This document shows positions 18,683 to 27,480 of a stretch of 34,850 bases of DNA, piece after piece. The number at the start of each line of letters is the position of its first letter. Positions within the stretch are counted from its first letter, which is position 1. The position numbers and the translations under genes were made by a program. Below the pieces are notes generated by a model that was not told the origin of the DNA, ran no database searches, and worked only from the letters and a program-made list of their open reading frames with translations. Origin of the DNA: an uncultured Verrucomicrobiales bacterium (GTDB taxonomy: Bacteria > Verrucomicrobiota > Verrucomicrobiia > Verrucomicrobiales > DEV007); the NCBI GenBank assembly GCA_938082635.1, contig CALLLI010000254.1, positions 1 through 34,850 on the forward strand, written 5' to 3'.

Positions 18683-19764
18683 TCATTCCTTAAGTAACTG
18701 CAGATCGTAGTTCAACCACTGAGAAAGGGAACAGAACGGCGCAGCAGGCAGTCCAGCAGCGTTGTATAGATAAGCATGCTGGGGTTCCACTTCGTAGGCA
18801 TAGCGCACGGCTACCAGAGCAGTCACGTTCTCACTCTCCACGACAAAGGTCTCGCCATCGATACGAGCGACCGCTGGATGCCAGACCTTGGTCCCATCTG
18901 CAACTTCCACATGATCCAAGGTGATTCCATCCTCCGTTGAAGGCGAAGCAAGTCCCCTCTTCACGGCGAGACGCAGTCCGCCATCGGCATGCTTAAAATG
19001 AACCACCGTCTCGTGACCAGCGACAGCCGTCCCGTGAAATAGAGGCCCTAGCGAACAAGACGATTCCCCACATCAACTTTATTCGCCGGATGGATATCAT
19101 TATCTAACATATCGATCATTACAGCCATCCACGCACTCGGATCAATGCTTCCAGGTTCTCAGGCTCCCCGAGCTCGCACTCACGGACCAACGTTGAATGA
19201 CCCAAGAAGGCGTCTTGCTGAATGTAAGGTTCGATCGGGGTGCCTCCGCGCGACGAATCGAGAGTGCCAATGGGAACACCCTACTCAGCATGCAACTTCC
19301 GAGCTGTGTAGAAGACCACAGCCGACACCTTCGCCACTGAGCTCGGAGTGACCCTCTTGAAATCGACGAAATCTCAAGCCCGAAAGGTCAGCATTCCGAA
19401 AATGCTCCGCTGCCGATTCCAACCGATTCGCCACCGACTGCATCGTCATGGCAATGTGCGACTGGCCGCTAGCATGCCAGACATCGCCCACGAGCACATC
19501 TCGCACCGTATTAGACATCCCATCCGCCACCACGACCAGCTCAATCCATGCTAGCGTCCAGAGGTGCGAGTCTTGCCTACCAGCCACCATCCTCTAAGGC
19601 TGTCGTCTGAACCGTCTGTCCAGCGAAAGCGACCTCCACCTCGCGCTCTGAAGCTAGCCCCAGATAGTCACCGACACGTCTCGTTGGGGCACCACAATTG
19701 GTCAGAAGACTCTGCCCAAACGCAGCTCTGCAGCCTCGCTGAGGCTTATAAAAGCCATCACCAT
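18683..19764 (-). pseudogene. Decayed sialate O-acetylesterase (SASA-type) pseudogene
   Basis: No continuous frame exists, but family pieces appear in the right order on the minus strand. The start reads ISLSEAAELRLGRVF, then a stop, then VVPQRDVSVTIWG. In another frame come REVEVAFAGQTVQ and LEDGGW, and then VLVGDVWHASGQSHIAM (family: VGEVWLCSGQSNM, carrying the catalytic Ser). Next are GVPIGTLDSSRGGTPIEPYI (family GVPVGLIDSSWGGT), and later NDIHPANKVDVGNRLV (catalytic DxHP). The end is VALVAVRYAYEVEPQ with LYNAAGLPAAPF. Several stops and frame changes are present. About 200 residues between the DSSWGG-like and DIHP-like parts are missing, as the whole remnant is only 1.1 kb. The gene is clearly dead; two fragments (18683-19006 and 19285-19590) remain open as short frames. 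Confidence 0.8.
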
Positions 19765-19858
19765 GATGAGTAGGAACCGTGCGGTTTCATAAAGCATCTT
19801 CACCCTGCCGTGGTATGGCCTGATAGCCGAGCTTGACCAGCAGAAACGCATCCACCCC

Positions 19859-20473
19859 ATGTCCGCCCCTAGAATTCAACTACGAGATACGGTCTTTGGT
19901 CACCAAGGCACTCCCATCGTCGGCCCAATCAGTCTCACGATCGCTCCTGGCGACAAGATCCTGCTCGATGGCCCCTCAGGATGTGGCAAGACCAGCCTGC
20001 TACGCGGCATGTTAGGCTTTCTGAACAGACTCCAGGGCAGCTATCAGATTGATGAGGAGGAGGTTTCGCCTTCAGCTATCTGGCACTTGCGCCAACAAAC
20101 GGGCTACATCAGCCAAGAGCTTCACCTGTGCACAGGCAGTGTCCGTGAATGGTTGAAGGAAACGCTACCACCGGCACGAGAACTTCATGAAACCGATCTC
20201 TCCCGCTTTCACCTAACAAACGCCATACTAGACCAGGCACTTGAGGACCTCTCCCGCGGCGAACGTCAGCGCCTTGCTCTCGTAGCAATGCTCGCCCGCG
20301 AACCCAAGCTCTTCTTACTCGATGAGGTCACTTCTGCCCTCAATGAATCCCTACGAAACCTCGTGGTCTCACACATTGCTAGTACTCAGGCTATCGTCGT
20401 CGTGATCTCTCACGACGACCTCTGGAAAGAGAGCGAAGCCTTTCACACGTATCCCCTACCAGTGATCTCATGA
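19859..20473 (+). CDS. fetA: ABC transporter ATP-binding protein, FetA/YbbL type
   Basis: This short 204-residue ATPase has Walker A GPSGCGKTS (38-46), a Q-loop in TGYISQELHLCTGSVREWL, a variant signature LSRGERQRLAL, Walker B LFLLDEVTSALNE and switch His in VVISHDD. Short ATPases with this signature pair with UPF0014 membrane proteins, and the next gene is exactly that, overlapping by four bases. In E. coli FetAB is reported to export iron and protect against oxidative stress. Substrate here is inferred only by homology. A second in-frame start further upstream is not needed. Confidence 0.88.
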   Translation: MSAPRIQLRDTVFGHQGTPIVGPISLTIAPGDKILLDGPSGCGKTSLLRGMLGFLNRLQGSYQIDEEEVSPSAIWHLRQQTGYISQELHLCTGSVREWLKETLPPARELHETDLSRFHLTNAILDQALEDLSRGERQRLALVAMLAREPKLFLLDEVTSALNESLRNLVVSHIASTQAIVVVISHDDLWKESEAFHTYPLPVIS

Positions 20474-21273
20474 AAGGAGCGCCCGACATTTCTTGGCTAG
20501 CACTGGCGAGCTGTTTCCTCCTACTACTGATTCCCATAGCAGTGACGGCGAGGCTGCATCTTGGGCTCACACGCGACCTCCTGGTGGCCGTGTGCCGCAT
20601 GACCCTTCAACTCATTCTAGCCGGTCTCTATCTCGGCTATCTCTTTGAATGGAATCATCCAGGGATGAATCTAGTCTGGCTTGCCGTCATGCTCCTGGCC
20701 GCCTCCGGCTCGGTCTTACACAATAGCGCTCTGCGCTGGCGCACCTTCATCCTTCCCGCCTTCCTAGCCTTGGCTCTAGCCACGCTTGGCATCGTTCTCT
20801 ATCTAAACGCGTTCGTCGTCCGTCTGGAGAATCTCTTCGAAGCTCGCTACCTGATCGTCCTTGGCGGAATGTTATTGGGAAACTGTCTCTCCGCTAATAT
20901 CATCTCCGCCAGCCGATTCTATCAAGCTATCCACCAGAATCGAAGCGCCTATGAGAGCCGACTAGGCAACGGAGCCCCCCTAAAGGAAGCTCTCCGTCCC
21001 TACGTGAAAGAGAGCCTCACGGCAGCCCTGCGACCAGGGATCGCTTCCATGATGACCATGGGACTCGTCTCCCTGCCAGGCATGATGACAGGGCAAATGC
21101 TTGGCGGCAGCGATCCTAGCGTAGCCATCAAGTATCAGATCGCCATCATGATTGCGATCTTCACATGCTCCACTCTGAGCATCTCCCTGTTCCTTCTGTT
21201 CACGAGGCGCGTGTGCTTCGATCCGTTAGGCAATCTTCGATCACAGCTCGTCTTTAAGACGAACAAGACCTAG
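20470..21273 (+). CDS. fetB: UPF0014 membrane permease, FetB/YbbM type
   Basis: The 267-residue protein has about seven hydrophobic segments. It carries conserved family motifs: RMTLQLILAGLYLGYLFEW, GMLLGNCLSANIISASRF, and the loop SMMTMGLVSLPGMMTGQMLGG. The GLVSLPGMMTGQ segment is diagnostic for UPF0014/FetB. It overlaps fetA by four bases, so the pair is translationally coupled and forms the transporter. The stop is six bases from that of the convergent beta-propeller gene. No regulator lies next to it. Confidence 0.92.
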   Translation: MKGAPDISWLALASCFLLLLIPIAVTARLHLGLTRDLLVAVCRMTLQLILAGLYLGYLFEWNHPGMNLVWLAVMLLAASGSVLHNSALRWRTFILPAFLALALATLGIVLYLNAFVVRLENLFEARYLIVLGGMLLGNCLSANIISASRFYQAIHQNRSAYESRLGNGAPLKEALRPYVKESLTAALRPGIASMMTMGLVSLPGMMTGQMLGGSDPSVAIKYQIAIMIAIFTCSTLSISLFLLFTRRVCFDPLGNLRSQLVFKTNKT

Positions 21274-21279
21274 AAGGGC

Positions 21280-24200
21280 CTACTCTTGATCAACCAGTTC
21301 AACCCGAACTCTATAAAAAGTCTGGCCTCCTTCACGTCGCTCAATTCTTCCACTGTTCGGGTCGTAGCCAGAGGTGTTCCAGGTCCGGAGATCGGCCGAC
21401 TCTTCGACGACAGGCCTTACATTCTTCTCGCCCACTTGATCAAAGGCATCTGACTGCAAACTCACAGAATCCGAATCTAGGGCCACGCTGACGACCAAGT
21501 CACGCTTCGAAGTCACCTCCAAAGGAGCGGTGCCATAGAGGAACTCAATCACATTGCTCGCGCCATCTTGATCCGCATCCCCTTCTAAAGGAACCATGGT
21601 CCAATCAGGTTCACCCGTCGGATTGAAGTGCGCAGTAGCCCACTCGGCATAATCCACCAAGTTCCCACTTGGACGGAATTGCCACATAGCCTCGTCGCTC
21701 AGCTCGCCCACGAAGTCCTTACCAGACGCCCGAACATAGTGCAGGCGTGTCTTATCAGCCAACGAGAAGCCCTCACCTTGAGCCGCCACAGCAAACACAG
21801 GCTCCACCGAACTCAGACCAGAGAGATCCAAGGGTTCGACCCCATAGCTACCCACAGCCAACCAAGCGAAGGTGCCTGCGTCATTCACATCGATCTGGCT
21901 CAAGTTCTGCGTGTAGACAGGTCCTGACAGAGCAATCTTGGTCACCTGATCACCACGCGCCACGCCGACCGAGCCGTCGTAGTCCATGAAGAGAAGCCCT
22001 TCGTGCGCCACGAGATTGCTTGGTGTGGACTCCAACTCGATGAATCCATCGCGCACCAGTGCAGCACTGTCGCCATCATTCTTCCAGGCCCACAAGAGCA
22101 ATCCAGGCTTCTTGTTCTCTTCGCCTGTCTTATAAATCTGCCCATTGAGGACCACCGTGCTCGTGTAACGTCCATCTAACACCGTCACTTCCGTCACGAG
22201 GTAAGCCTGAGTGCCGTCATAGACCGAAGCCTGCAGCACGCTATTCGACGACTCGAACCAAAGGCGCTGATCATTCTGAGAGTACTTAGGCGCCGTGGAA
22301 ATCAAAACCAAGCCGCCGCTATCACCGACCACGCCTTCAAGCATGCCCGGTAGACTCACCGCGTCACTGACCACTGGAATCGCAGGATCTGCAAAGCTCA
22401 GATCACGCAGATGATAGCGGCTTAAGTAGTTATTCCCCTCTTTCGTCTCAAGATAAGTCGTCCGCTTGTAGCTAAGCAGGAGACGCTCACCTTGGACAAC
22501 CATGGGCCCAAACTCAGCCTGATCCTTAGGATCGATCACGGTCGCCGAAGCAATGAACGGCTCAGCGGGATCATCGACATTCACGGCGAGAATGCTCACA
22601 CTGTCATAGTTCGAGTAACCACCCCAGTAGCTTCCACCACCACCCCAGGCAATCTCGACGTCAGCAACAATGCCCACGTCATCGAAGAACCAGCCACCCC
22701 AGTAACGATTGCTCACCACCTTCGGCCGCCACAGCAGGTGGCCATTGACGAGACTTCCTTCTGCGGTCGACAGACCACCATTCTGATAGCCGCCGCCAAG
22801 GTCATGGGTGACCGAACCTAACAACGTTGGCTCTGTGGGATCACTCACGTCGATCACGTCCGTAGCAAACTCGTTGTGGCGCACCCACTCAAAAACAGGC
22901 TCGGGCTTCCAATCCTCTGGCTCCTTCCCCTCGGGGAACGGCTTCTCTTCACCTGGAAGCTCAATCTTCTCATTCCACTGACGGTAGCGCCCCACATAAA
23001 GCTTGGTGCCATCTTGATAGAGACCAGCAACCCCACCCGGCTCCAGATAGAAATCAGACGCCACCGTATCGAAATCCTCTTTGCCCGTGATCCGCACTCG
23101 GGTCTTGATGTCACTCTGCCAGGACTGGCCATTCTCAATCTGCCACAGCGTGTCACCGACCTCCACCACGTGACCAACGTTCCACGCCAGAGCAACTTCA
23201 GTCAAAAGCTCCGGCTCATCGCGATCCGTCGCATCCACTACGATCATCTCCTGACCGGATATCGAAACGACCGTATCACCCACCGCAGTCGCCCGACGGC
23301 CTTGGACGTTATGTTCAATCGCACCGCGCACTTCTAGCCCATCATCACGCACGTCCACGATCTGCATTAGATTCTTATACTCATACCCATCCTGTGTCTT
23401 CACCCGCGTGGAAATAGGAAGTAGAAGTAGATCTCTGTCAGGCAGGTAACCCACAGCTTTCTCATCCCAGTTTGCCTCACTCCAAGAGCGACCTTCGCCA
23501 GGATACACGCGCTGTGTCAGGCTAGGCTTGCTCGGATCTGAGACGTCGAAAAGGGAGATGGCTACCCGATCCTCTTCGACGCCTACAGATAAGAGACGGT
23601 CGCCTTCTGGCACAAGATAGGTCGACCAACCTGGAATCTCCAACTCCCCGAGCGACTTCAAATTCTCTGGATCACTGAGATCGATAACAAAGAGCGGGTC
23701 CTTGCGAATCTCGACAAAGAACGTCACCACATACAGTCGATCCCCATCAAACCGCGTGGCATGAAGACGCTCTTGCGGCGCAAGAATAATCTCATCAAGT
23801 TTCTCAGCGTCGTCCCCAGAGAGATCGAAACTCTCCACATACGTCGTGAGATCGCGACGCCAAACATTCTTCTGGCTCACCGTAGTAAGAATATCATCCT
23901 TCACCCTGAGCTTGAATTTATCGGGCAAATTCGCCTTCAGCTCTACCGTATGAGCCACCTCCATGGAAGTCAGCGTGCGACTAATAGGGATGACGTTCAC
24001 CTTTGAACGTGTCTCTTCCAGCTCACTATCGTAATGCGAGGTCGTCACTAACAAATGATCTGGCGATGCCGTCACCACTGAATTCCAGAACCAACCATTC
24101 TGATCAACCAACTCTAGAGGTTCCAAGAGAGTTGGCGCACTCGGATCGGAGAAATTAATGCTGTTGACCTGCAAGCCCTGACGCCAGTATATCCCGCCCT

Positions 24201-25026
24201 CCTCGTCTTCCTTAGGTTGGTGAATCCGTGAGACCATGTAGAGACGGTTTCCAACGAGTCGACTTTCTAAGTAATCGCCATCGACAGCAACGCGATTCAC
24301 TACCTCCAGCGTATCGCCAGAGTGCTTCACCACAATCGCCTCGGTCTGTTGGACCGAACTGTAGGGCAAACGAAAGTCCCACAAACCATAGGCCGAATAA
24401 TTAACATAGTTAGCTAGCAGAAGAACATGTTCGTCATCGAGAACATACATTTGATCGCCCACAGCAGGCATGCGCAGCGTCGCCAGCTTTTGAGGACTGC
24501 TAGTCTCACTCAGGTCGAAGACTTGAAGCCCGCGTTGCTGATTGAAAAAATACAAAGTATCACCACGCCACTGCCAAAGATCCGATTCCTGCACGACATC
24601 AGGAGCCCCACCTTGCCCCCCACCATCATCACCTTCGGCCGCATCAAACGCAGCGAGAGGCCCACCACCACGGTTCGCTCCACTATTGTTGGAAGCCTGC
24701 TCAAACTTCGTGCTCCCCTGGTAAAAACTGTAGGGAAACGGATCCGTCATGGCCACTTCGGCCCGACAATCTTCTAACAAGACGTCGTCGGGAACACGCA
24801 ACTTGAGGAAGCCCTCATCACCCGCCAGGTGAGCCAAACTAAACACGGACCATTCCCCATCCTCGTCCTTCACTTGGAGCCGCGCTTGTCGCGTACCTTT
24901 GGCCAGATTCAGGAGAAACGCCCGATCTTCCATCAGAGGTTCAGCATCCGCCGGGTTAAAAGATTCTGCGCGGAGGCCGGCAAGGGAAAGGCCGGTCAGC
25001 AGTAAAGTAAGTAGGAATCGTTTCAT
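21280..25026 (-). CDS. Large secreted beta-propeller protein with C-terminal FYRV module
   Basis: The 1248-residue protein has a signal peptide (MKRFLLTLLLTGLSLAGLRA). Residues about 140-700 contain repeated blades such as VVQESDLWQWRGDTLYFFN, GLQVFDLSETSSPQKLATL, NSINFSDPSAPTLLEPLEL, LFVIDLSDPENLKSLGELE and VIDVSDPTEPTLLGSVTHD. These match the secreted beta-propeller family (Beta_propel type) distantly related to WD40. A Gly-rich stretch with GANRGGGPLAAF lies near 120-140. Towards the end are GDADQDGASNVIEFLYGT, a TSP3-like Asp-rich loop, and EESADLRTWNTSGYD with TFYRVRVEL, the module seen in two other secreted proteins here. No enzymatic motif is visible. It stands alone and converges with fetB. 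Confidence 0.85.
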   Translation of the reverse strand: MKRFLLTLLLTGLSLAGLRAESFNPADAEPLMEDRAFLLNLAKGTRQARLQVKDEDGEWSVFSLAHLAGDEGFLKLRVPDDVLLEDCRAEVAMTDPFPYSFYQGSTKFEQASNNSGANRGGGPLAAFDAAEGDDGGGQGGAPDVVQESDLWQWRGDTLYFFNQQRGLQVFDLSETSSPQKLATLRMPAVGDQMYVLDDEHVLLLANYVNYSAYGLWDFRLPYSSVQQTEAIVVKHSGDTLEVVNRVAVDGDYLESRLVGNRLYMVSRIHQPKEDEEGGIYWRQGLQVNSINFSDPSAPTLLEPLELVDQNGWFWNSVVTASPDHLLVTTSHYDSELEETRSKVNVIPISRTLTSMEVAHTVELKANLPDKFKLRVKDDILTTVSQKNVWRRDLTTYVESFDLSGDDAEKLDEIILAPQERLHATRFDGDRLYVVTFFVEIRKDPLFVIDLSDPENLKSLGELEIPGWSTYLVPEGDRLLSVGVEEDRVAISLFDVSDPSKPSLTQRVYPGEGRSWSEANWDEKAVGYLPDRDLLLLPISTRVKTQDGYEYKNLMQIVDVRDDGLEVRGAIEHNVQGRRATAVGDTVVSISGQEMIVVDATDRDEPELLTEVALAWNVGHVVEVGDTLWQIENGQSWQSDIKTRVRITGKEDFDTVASDFYLEPGGVAGLYQDGTKLYVGRYRQWNEKIELPGEEKPFPEGKEPEDWKPEPVFEWVRHNEFATDVIDVSDPTEPTLLGSVTHDLGGGYQNGGLSTAEGSLVNGHLLWRPKVVSNRYWGGWFFDDVGIVADVEIAWGGGGSYWGGYSNYDSVSILAVNVDDPAEPFIASATVIDPKDQAEFGPMVVQGERLLLSYKRTTYLETKEGNNYLSRYHLRDLSFADPAIPVVSDAVSLPGMLEGVVGDSGGLVLISTAPKYSQNDQRLWFESSNSVLQASVYDGTQAYLVTEVTVLDGRYTSTVVLNGQIYKTGEENKKPGLLLWAWKNDGDSAALVRDGFIELESTPSNLVAHEGLLFMDYDGSVGVARGDQVTKIALSGPVYTQNLSQIDVNDAGTFAWLAVGSYGVEPLDLSGLSSVEPVFAVAAQGEGFSLADKTRLHYVRASGKDFVGELSDEAMWQFRPSGNLVDYAEWATAHFNPTGEPDWTMVPLEGDADQDGASNVIEFLYGTAPLEVTSKRDLVVSVALDSDSVSLQSDAFDQVGEKNVRPVVEESADLRTWNTSGYDPNSGRIERREGGQTFYRVRVELVDQE

Positions 25027-25243
25027 TGTGAATGAGGTCTCTCAAAATAGAACGTGAGCACGGCGAAATTTCATCGGAAGAGTTATCGGGCCCGCCCCGA
25101 AAACCCTTTAACAAACTCATCACAAACAAGTTACACTGCCTAAAAATATCGACCTGGCTAGATTCTTAGCTAGATTAAGAGGCATTGATTGTTTAGCTCA
25201 AGGATCATCTCAGATCCCGGATCGAAGCACTCTTCGCTCAGCC

Positions 25244-25689
25244 ATGAATATACGAACTGTAAACGCCGAATTTAACCAGGAAACCGAGCCAGCCAACATC
25301 CGCACCGCCATCCTCAAAGCCGGAAACTATCAATTCACCATCGATTCTGAAACTCTCGCCTACACCATCACCAAGCTCGCCGTGAAGGAAGACCTCCTAG
25401 GCGAATAGCAAGTCCACCTCCGCCCCACTCCAGACGCGGATCCCTATTTCCAAACGCTCATCATCCAAACCGTCGACAACGACCAACTCACGGCCAATTC
25501 TACTGCTCGGAGATCATGAATGGCCAACCAAACACCCTATAGAACACTGTCCAAGGCACCTTCACCAGCAGCGACGGCACTGCAGACTACCACACCACCC
25601 TCAAACTAACAAACAGCCACCTAGAAGGCACGACCCACGCCCCCACCCGCCAACTCTTCCCCATCTGGACCGCCACCAAGGCAGAGTAG
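25244..25689 (+). pseudogene. Small decayed gene of unknown function
   Basis: An ATG at 25244 opens 54 codons (MNIRTVNAEFNQETEPANIR, then AILKAGNYQFTID...) to a TAG at 25406-25408. The same frame then continues sensibly (QVHLRPTPDADPYFQTLIIQ) before slipping by one or two bases into CSEIMNGQPNTL, another TAG, and NTVQGTFTSSDGTADYHTTL and LEGTTHAPTRQLFPIWTATK to the last stop at 25687. The two internal stops replace what look like Tyr (GEY) and Trp (TLW) codons. I recognise no named family. Two stops and a frameshift within 450 bases argue for a real pseudogene rather than sequencing error. Confidence 0.6.
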
Positions 25690-25731
25690 CCTCTTAGACA
25701 TTTCACATGAAAAACCATAAGATTCACTAAC

Positions 25732-26367
25732 TTACGCAGGCCGTCTGAAACGTTTCCGAGCCCGCTCAACTCGAGCGTGACTATCACAGCCCTCCAAGTG
25801 ATCATTCACGATACCCATCGCTTGCATGAAGGCGTAGACAGTTGTGGGGCCGACGAACTTCCAGCCGAGCTTTCGCAAATCCTTGCTCAAAGCCTCAGAG
25901 GCCGGCGTCTTTCCTAACTGACGCAAGGTTTCGTAGTCACAGACTGCCGGACGTTCCTCTTTCTTGGGTTCGTGTGCCCAGAAATAGGCCCCCAAGGACC
26001 CGCACTCTTCCGCCAGCTCGATCGCGCGTTTGGCGTTGTTTATCGTCGCCTCGATCTTTCCTCGGTGCCGAATGATGCCCGCATTCTTAAGAAGCTTCTC
26101 CACACGTCGCGAGTTGAACTTCGCTACGACTTCATAATCAAAGCCTTCGAAGGCTTCCCTAAAGTTCTCCCGTTTTCGCAAGATCGTTAGCCAACTCAGC
26201 CCAGCCTGAAACCCCTCCAAACAAATCTTCTCAAACAGTCGGAATTCATCGTCTACAGGCATTCCCCATTCGTCATCATGATAGGTGACATAGTCCGCAT
26301 GCCCGCCATGCCAACAGCAACGCACCTTCCCAACCCGATCTGTCGTCAGGCCATCCTTTGCTTCCAT
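25732..26367 (-). CDS. tagI: DNA-3-methyladenine glycosylase I
   Basis: From the ATG at 26367 the protein has 211 residues. A TTG at 26406 with AGGAG only three bases before it would add 13 residues; the family normally starts close to the RCxW motif, so I prefer the ATG. Motifs are KVRCCWHGG, YHDDEWGMPV, FEKICLEGFQAGLSWLTIL with the catalytic-region Glu, and VNDHLEGCDSH near the C-terminus. The Cys and His residues of RCxW, YHD and DHxxxCxxH correspond to the zinc site of E. coli Tag. It removes 3-methyladenine from alkylated DNA to begin base excision repair. It is divergent from the GT2 gene across fewer than 70 bases. Confidence 0.93.
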   Translation of the reverse strand: MEAKDGLTTDRVGKVRCCWHGGHADYVTYHDDEWGMPVDDEFRLFEKICLEGFQAGLSWLTILRKRENFREAFEGFDYEVVAKFNSRRVEKLLKNAGIIRHRGKIEATINNAKRAIELAEECGSLGAYFWAHEPKKEERPAVCDYETLRQLGKTPASEALSKDLRKLGWKFVGPTTVYAFMQAMGIVNDHLEGCDSHARVERARKRFRRPA

Positions 26368-26433
26368 GAGACCATTCTCGACTCCAGATCGCCCGCGAGC
26401 GACCAATTTCTCCTATTCTAAGAATCCTCTTCG

Positions 26434-27471
26434 GTGTATTCCGTGTCTTCCGTGGCTCCTTCTCTCATCAGCATCATCCTCCCCGTATACAACGCCGCAG
26501 AGACGGTTGGTGCTGCCATAGAGAGCTGCCTCAATCAGACCCAGCGTGAAACTGAGGTCATTGTGGTGGATGATACGTCTACGGATGGCACCACCGAGAT
26601 TCTCAAAAACTACGGTAATCGCATCCATCTACACCGGCTGAAAAGACAGGGTGGCGTGGCAGCTGCCTTTCAGTTAGGATTTGAACACGCACAAGGCCAT
26701 TGGATTGCCCGCATGGACGCAGACGATCTCAATCATCCCCAGCGTCTCTCCAAGCAGCTCGCCCTCCTTCAGTTCCAACCCGCTCTCGATGCCGTCAGCT
26801 GTCTGATCGACATTCGCAAACGTAGCGACGGCAAGCTGATTCCAGCCGATGGAGGGTATCAACGCTTCTGTCAGTGGCTTAATTCTCTAACCACACCAGA
26901 AGCCATTTCGGAGCAGCGCTTCATCGATCAGCCTGTCGTCAATCCGTCCATGCTCGTGCGCCGAAGCGTCTTCGAAACTCACGGAACCTATCGCAGCGAT
27001 CTCGATTGGGCAGAAGACTACGACTTCTGGCTACGACTGCTCCAATCCGGACGCAAGATCGCTAAAGTGCCTGAGGTGTTGTTTACGTGGACCGATCATC
27101 CGGCACGGCTCACCCGTAGCCACGATGACTACACGCAAGACGCATTCACCCGCTGCAAAGCCCATTTCCTCAGCCAGCTACCCCTTGTACGAGCCCACGG
27201 CATCATCATAGCAGGAGCTGGCCCGAATGGGAAATCCATGGCCAAGGCGCTCCGAGCTTGCGGCACTCGACTGCATCATTTCTATGACGTCCATCCACGC
27301 CGCATCGGCCAGGCTATTCAAGGACTTCAGGTGCAGTCGCTAGAGGATATTCACCCCAGTGACGCCGTGCTCTTAGGTGCTGTGGGCCAACCTGGCAAAC
27401 GTGCCGAAATCCTGAACCGAGCTCTAGCAAACGGCTATACAGAAGGCGAAGATTTCTTCTCGATTGCGTGA
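26434..27471 (+). CDS. GT2 glycosyltransferase with C-terminal nucleotide-binding-like domain
   Basis: The 345-residue protein starts at one of three closely spaced GTG codons (26434, 26443, 26452). Residues 11-230 form a GT-A fold: LISIILPVYNAAETVGAAIE, EVIVVDDTSTDGT, GHWIARMDADD with the metal-binding DxD at 95-97, and EDYDFWLRLLQSGRKIAKVP. Family 2 enzymes transfer sugars from nucleotide donors. From residue 257 a second domain begins IIIAGAGPNGKSMAKALRAC and has HHFYDVHPRRIG and AVLLGAVGQPGKRAEI. It resembles a Rossmann or CoA-binding fold. The acceptor is unknown and no polysaccharide locus surrounds it. It converges with the MATE gene nine bases away. Confidence 0.88.
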   Translation: MYSVSSVAPSLISIILPVYNAAETVGAAIESCLNQTQRETEVIVVDDTSTDGTTEILKNYGNRIHLHRLKRQGGVAAAFQLGFEHAQGHWIARMDADDLNHPQRLSKQLALLQFQPALDAVSCLIDIRKRSDGKLIPADGGYQRFCQWLNSLTTPEAISEQRFIDQPVVNPSMLVRRSVFETHGTYRSDLDWAEDYDFWLRLLQSGRKIAKVPEVLFTWTDHPARLTRSHDDYTQDAFTRCKAHFLSQLPLVRAHGIIIAGAGPNGKSMAKALRACGTRLHHFYDVHPRRIGQAIQGLQVQSLEDIHPSDAVLLGAVGQPGKRAEILNRALANGYTEGEDFFSIA

Positions 27472-27480
27472 CCGGCGTAG

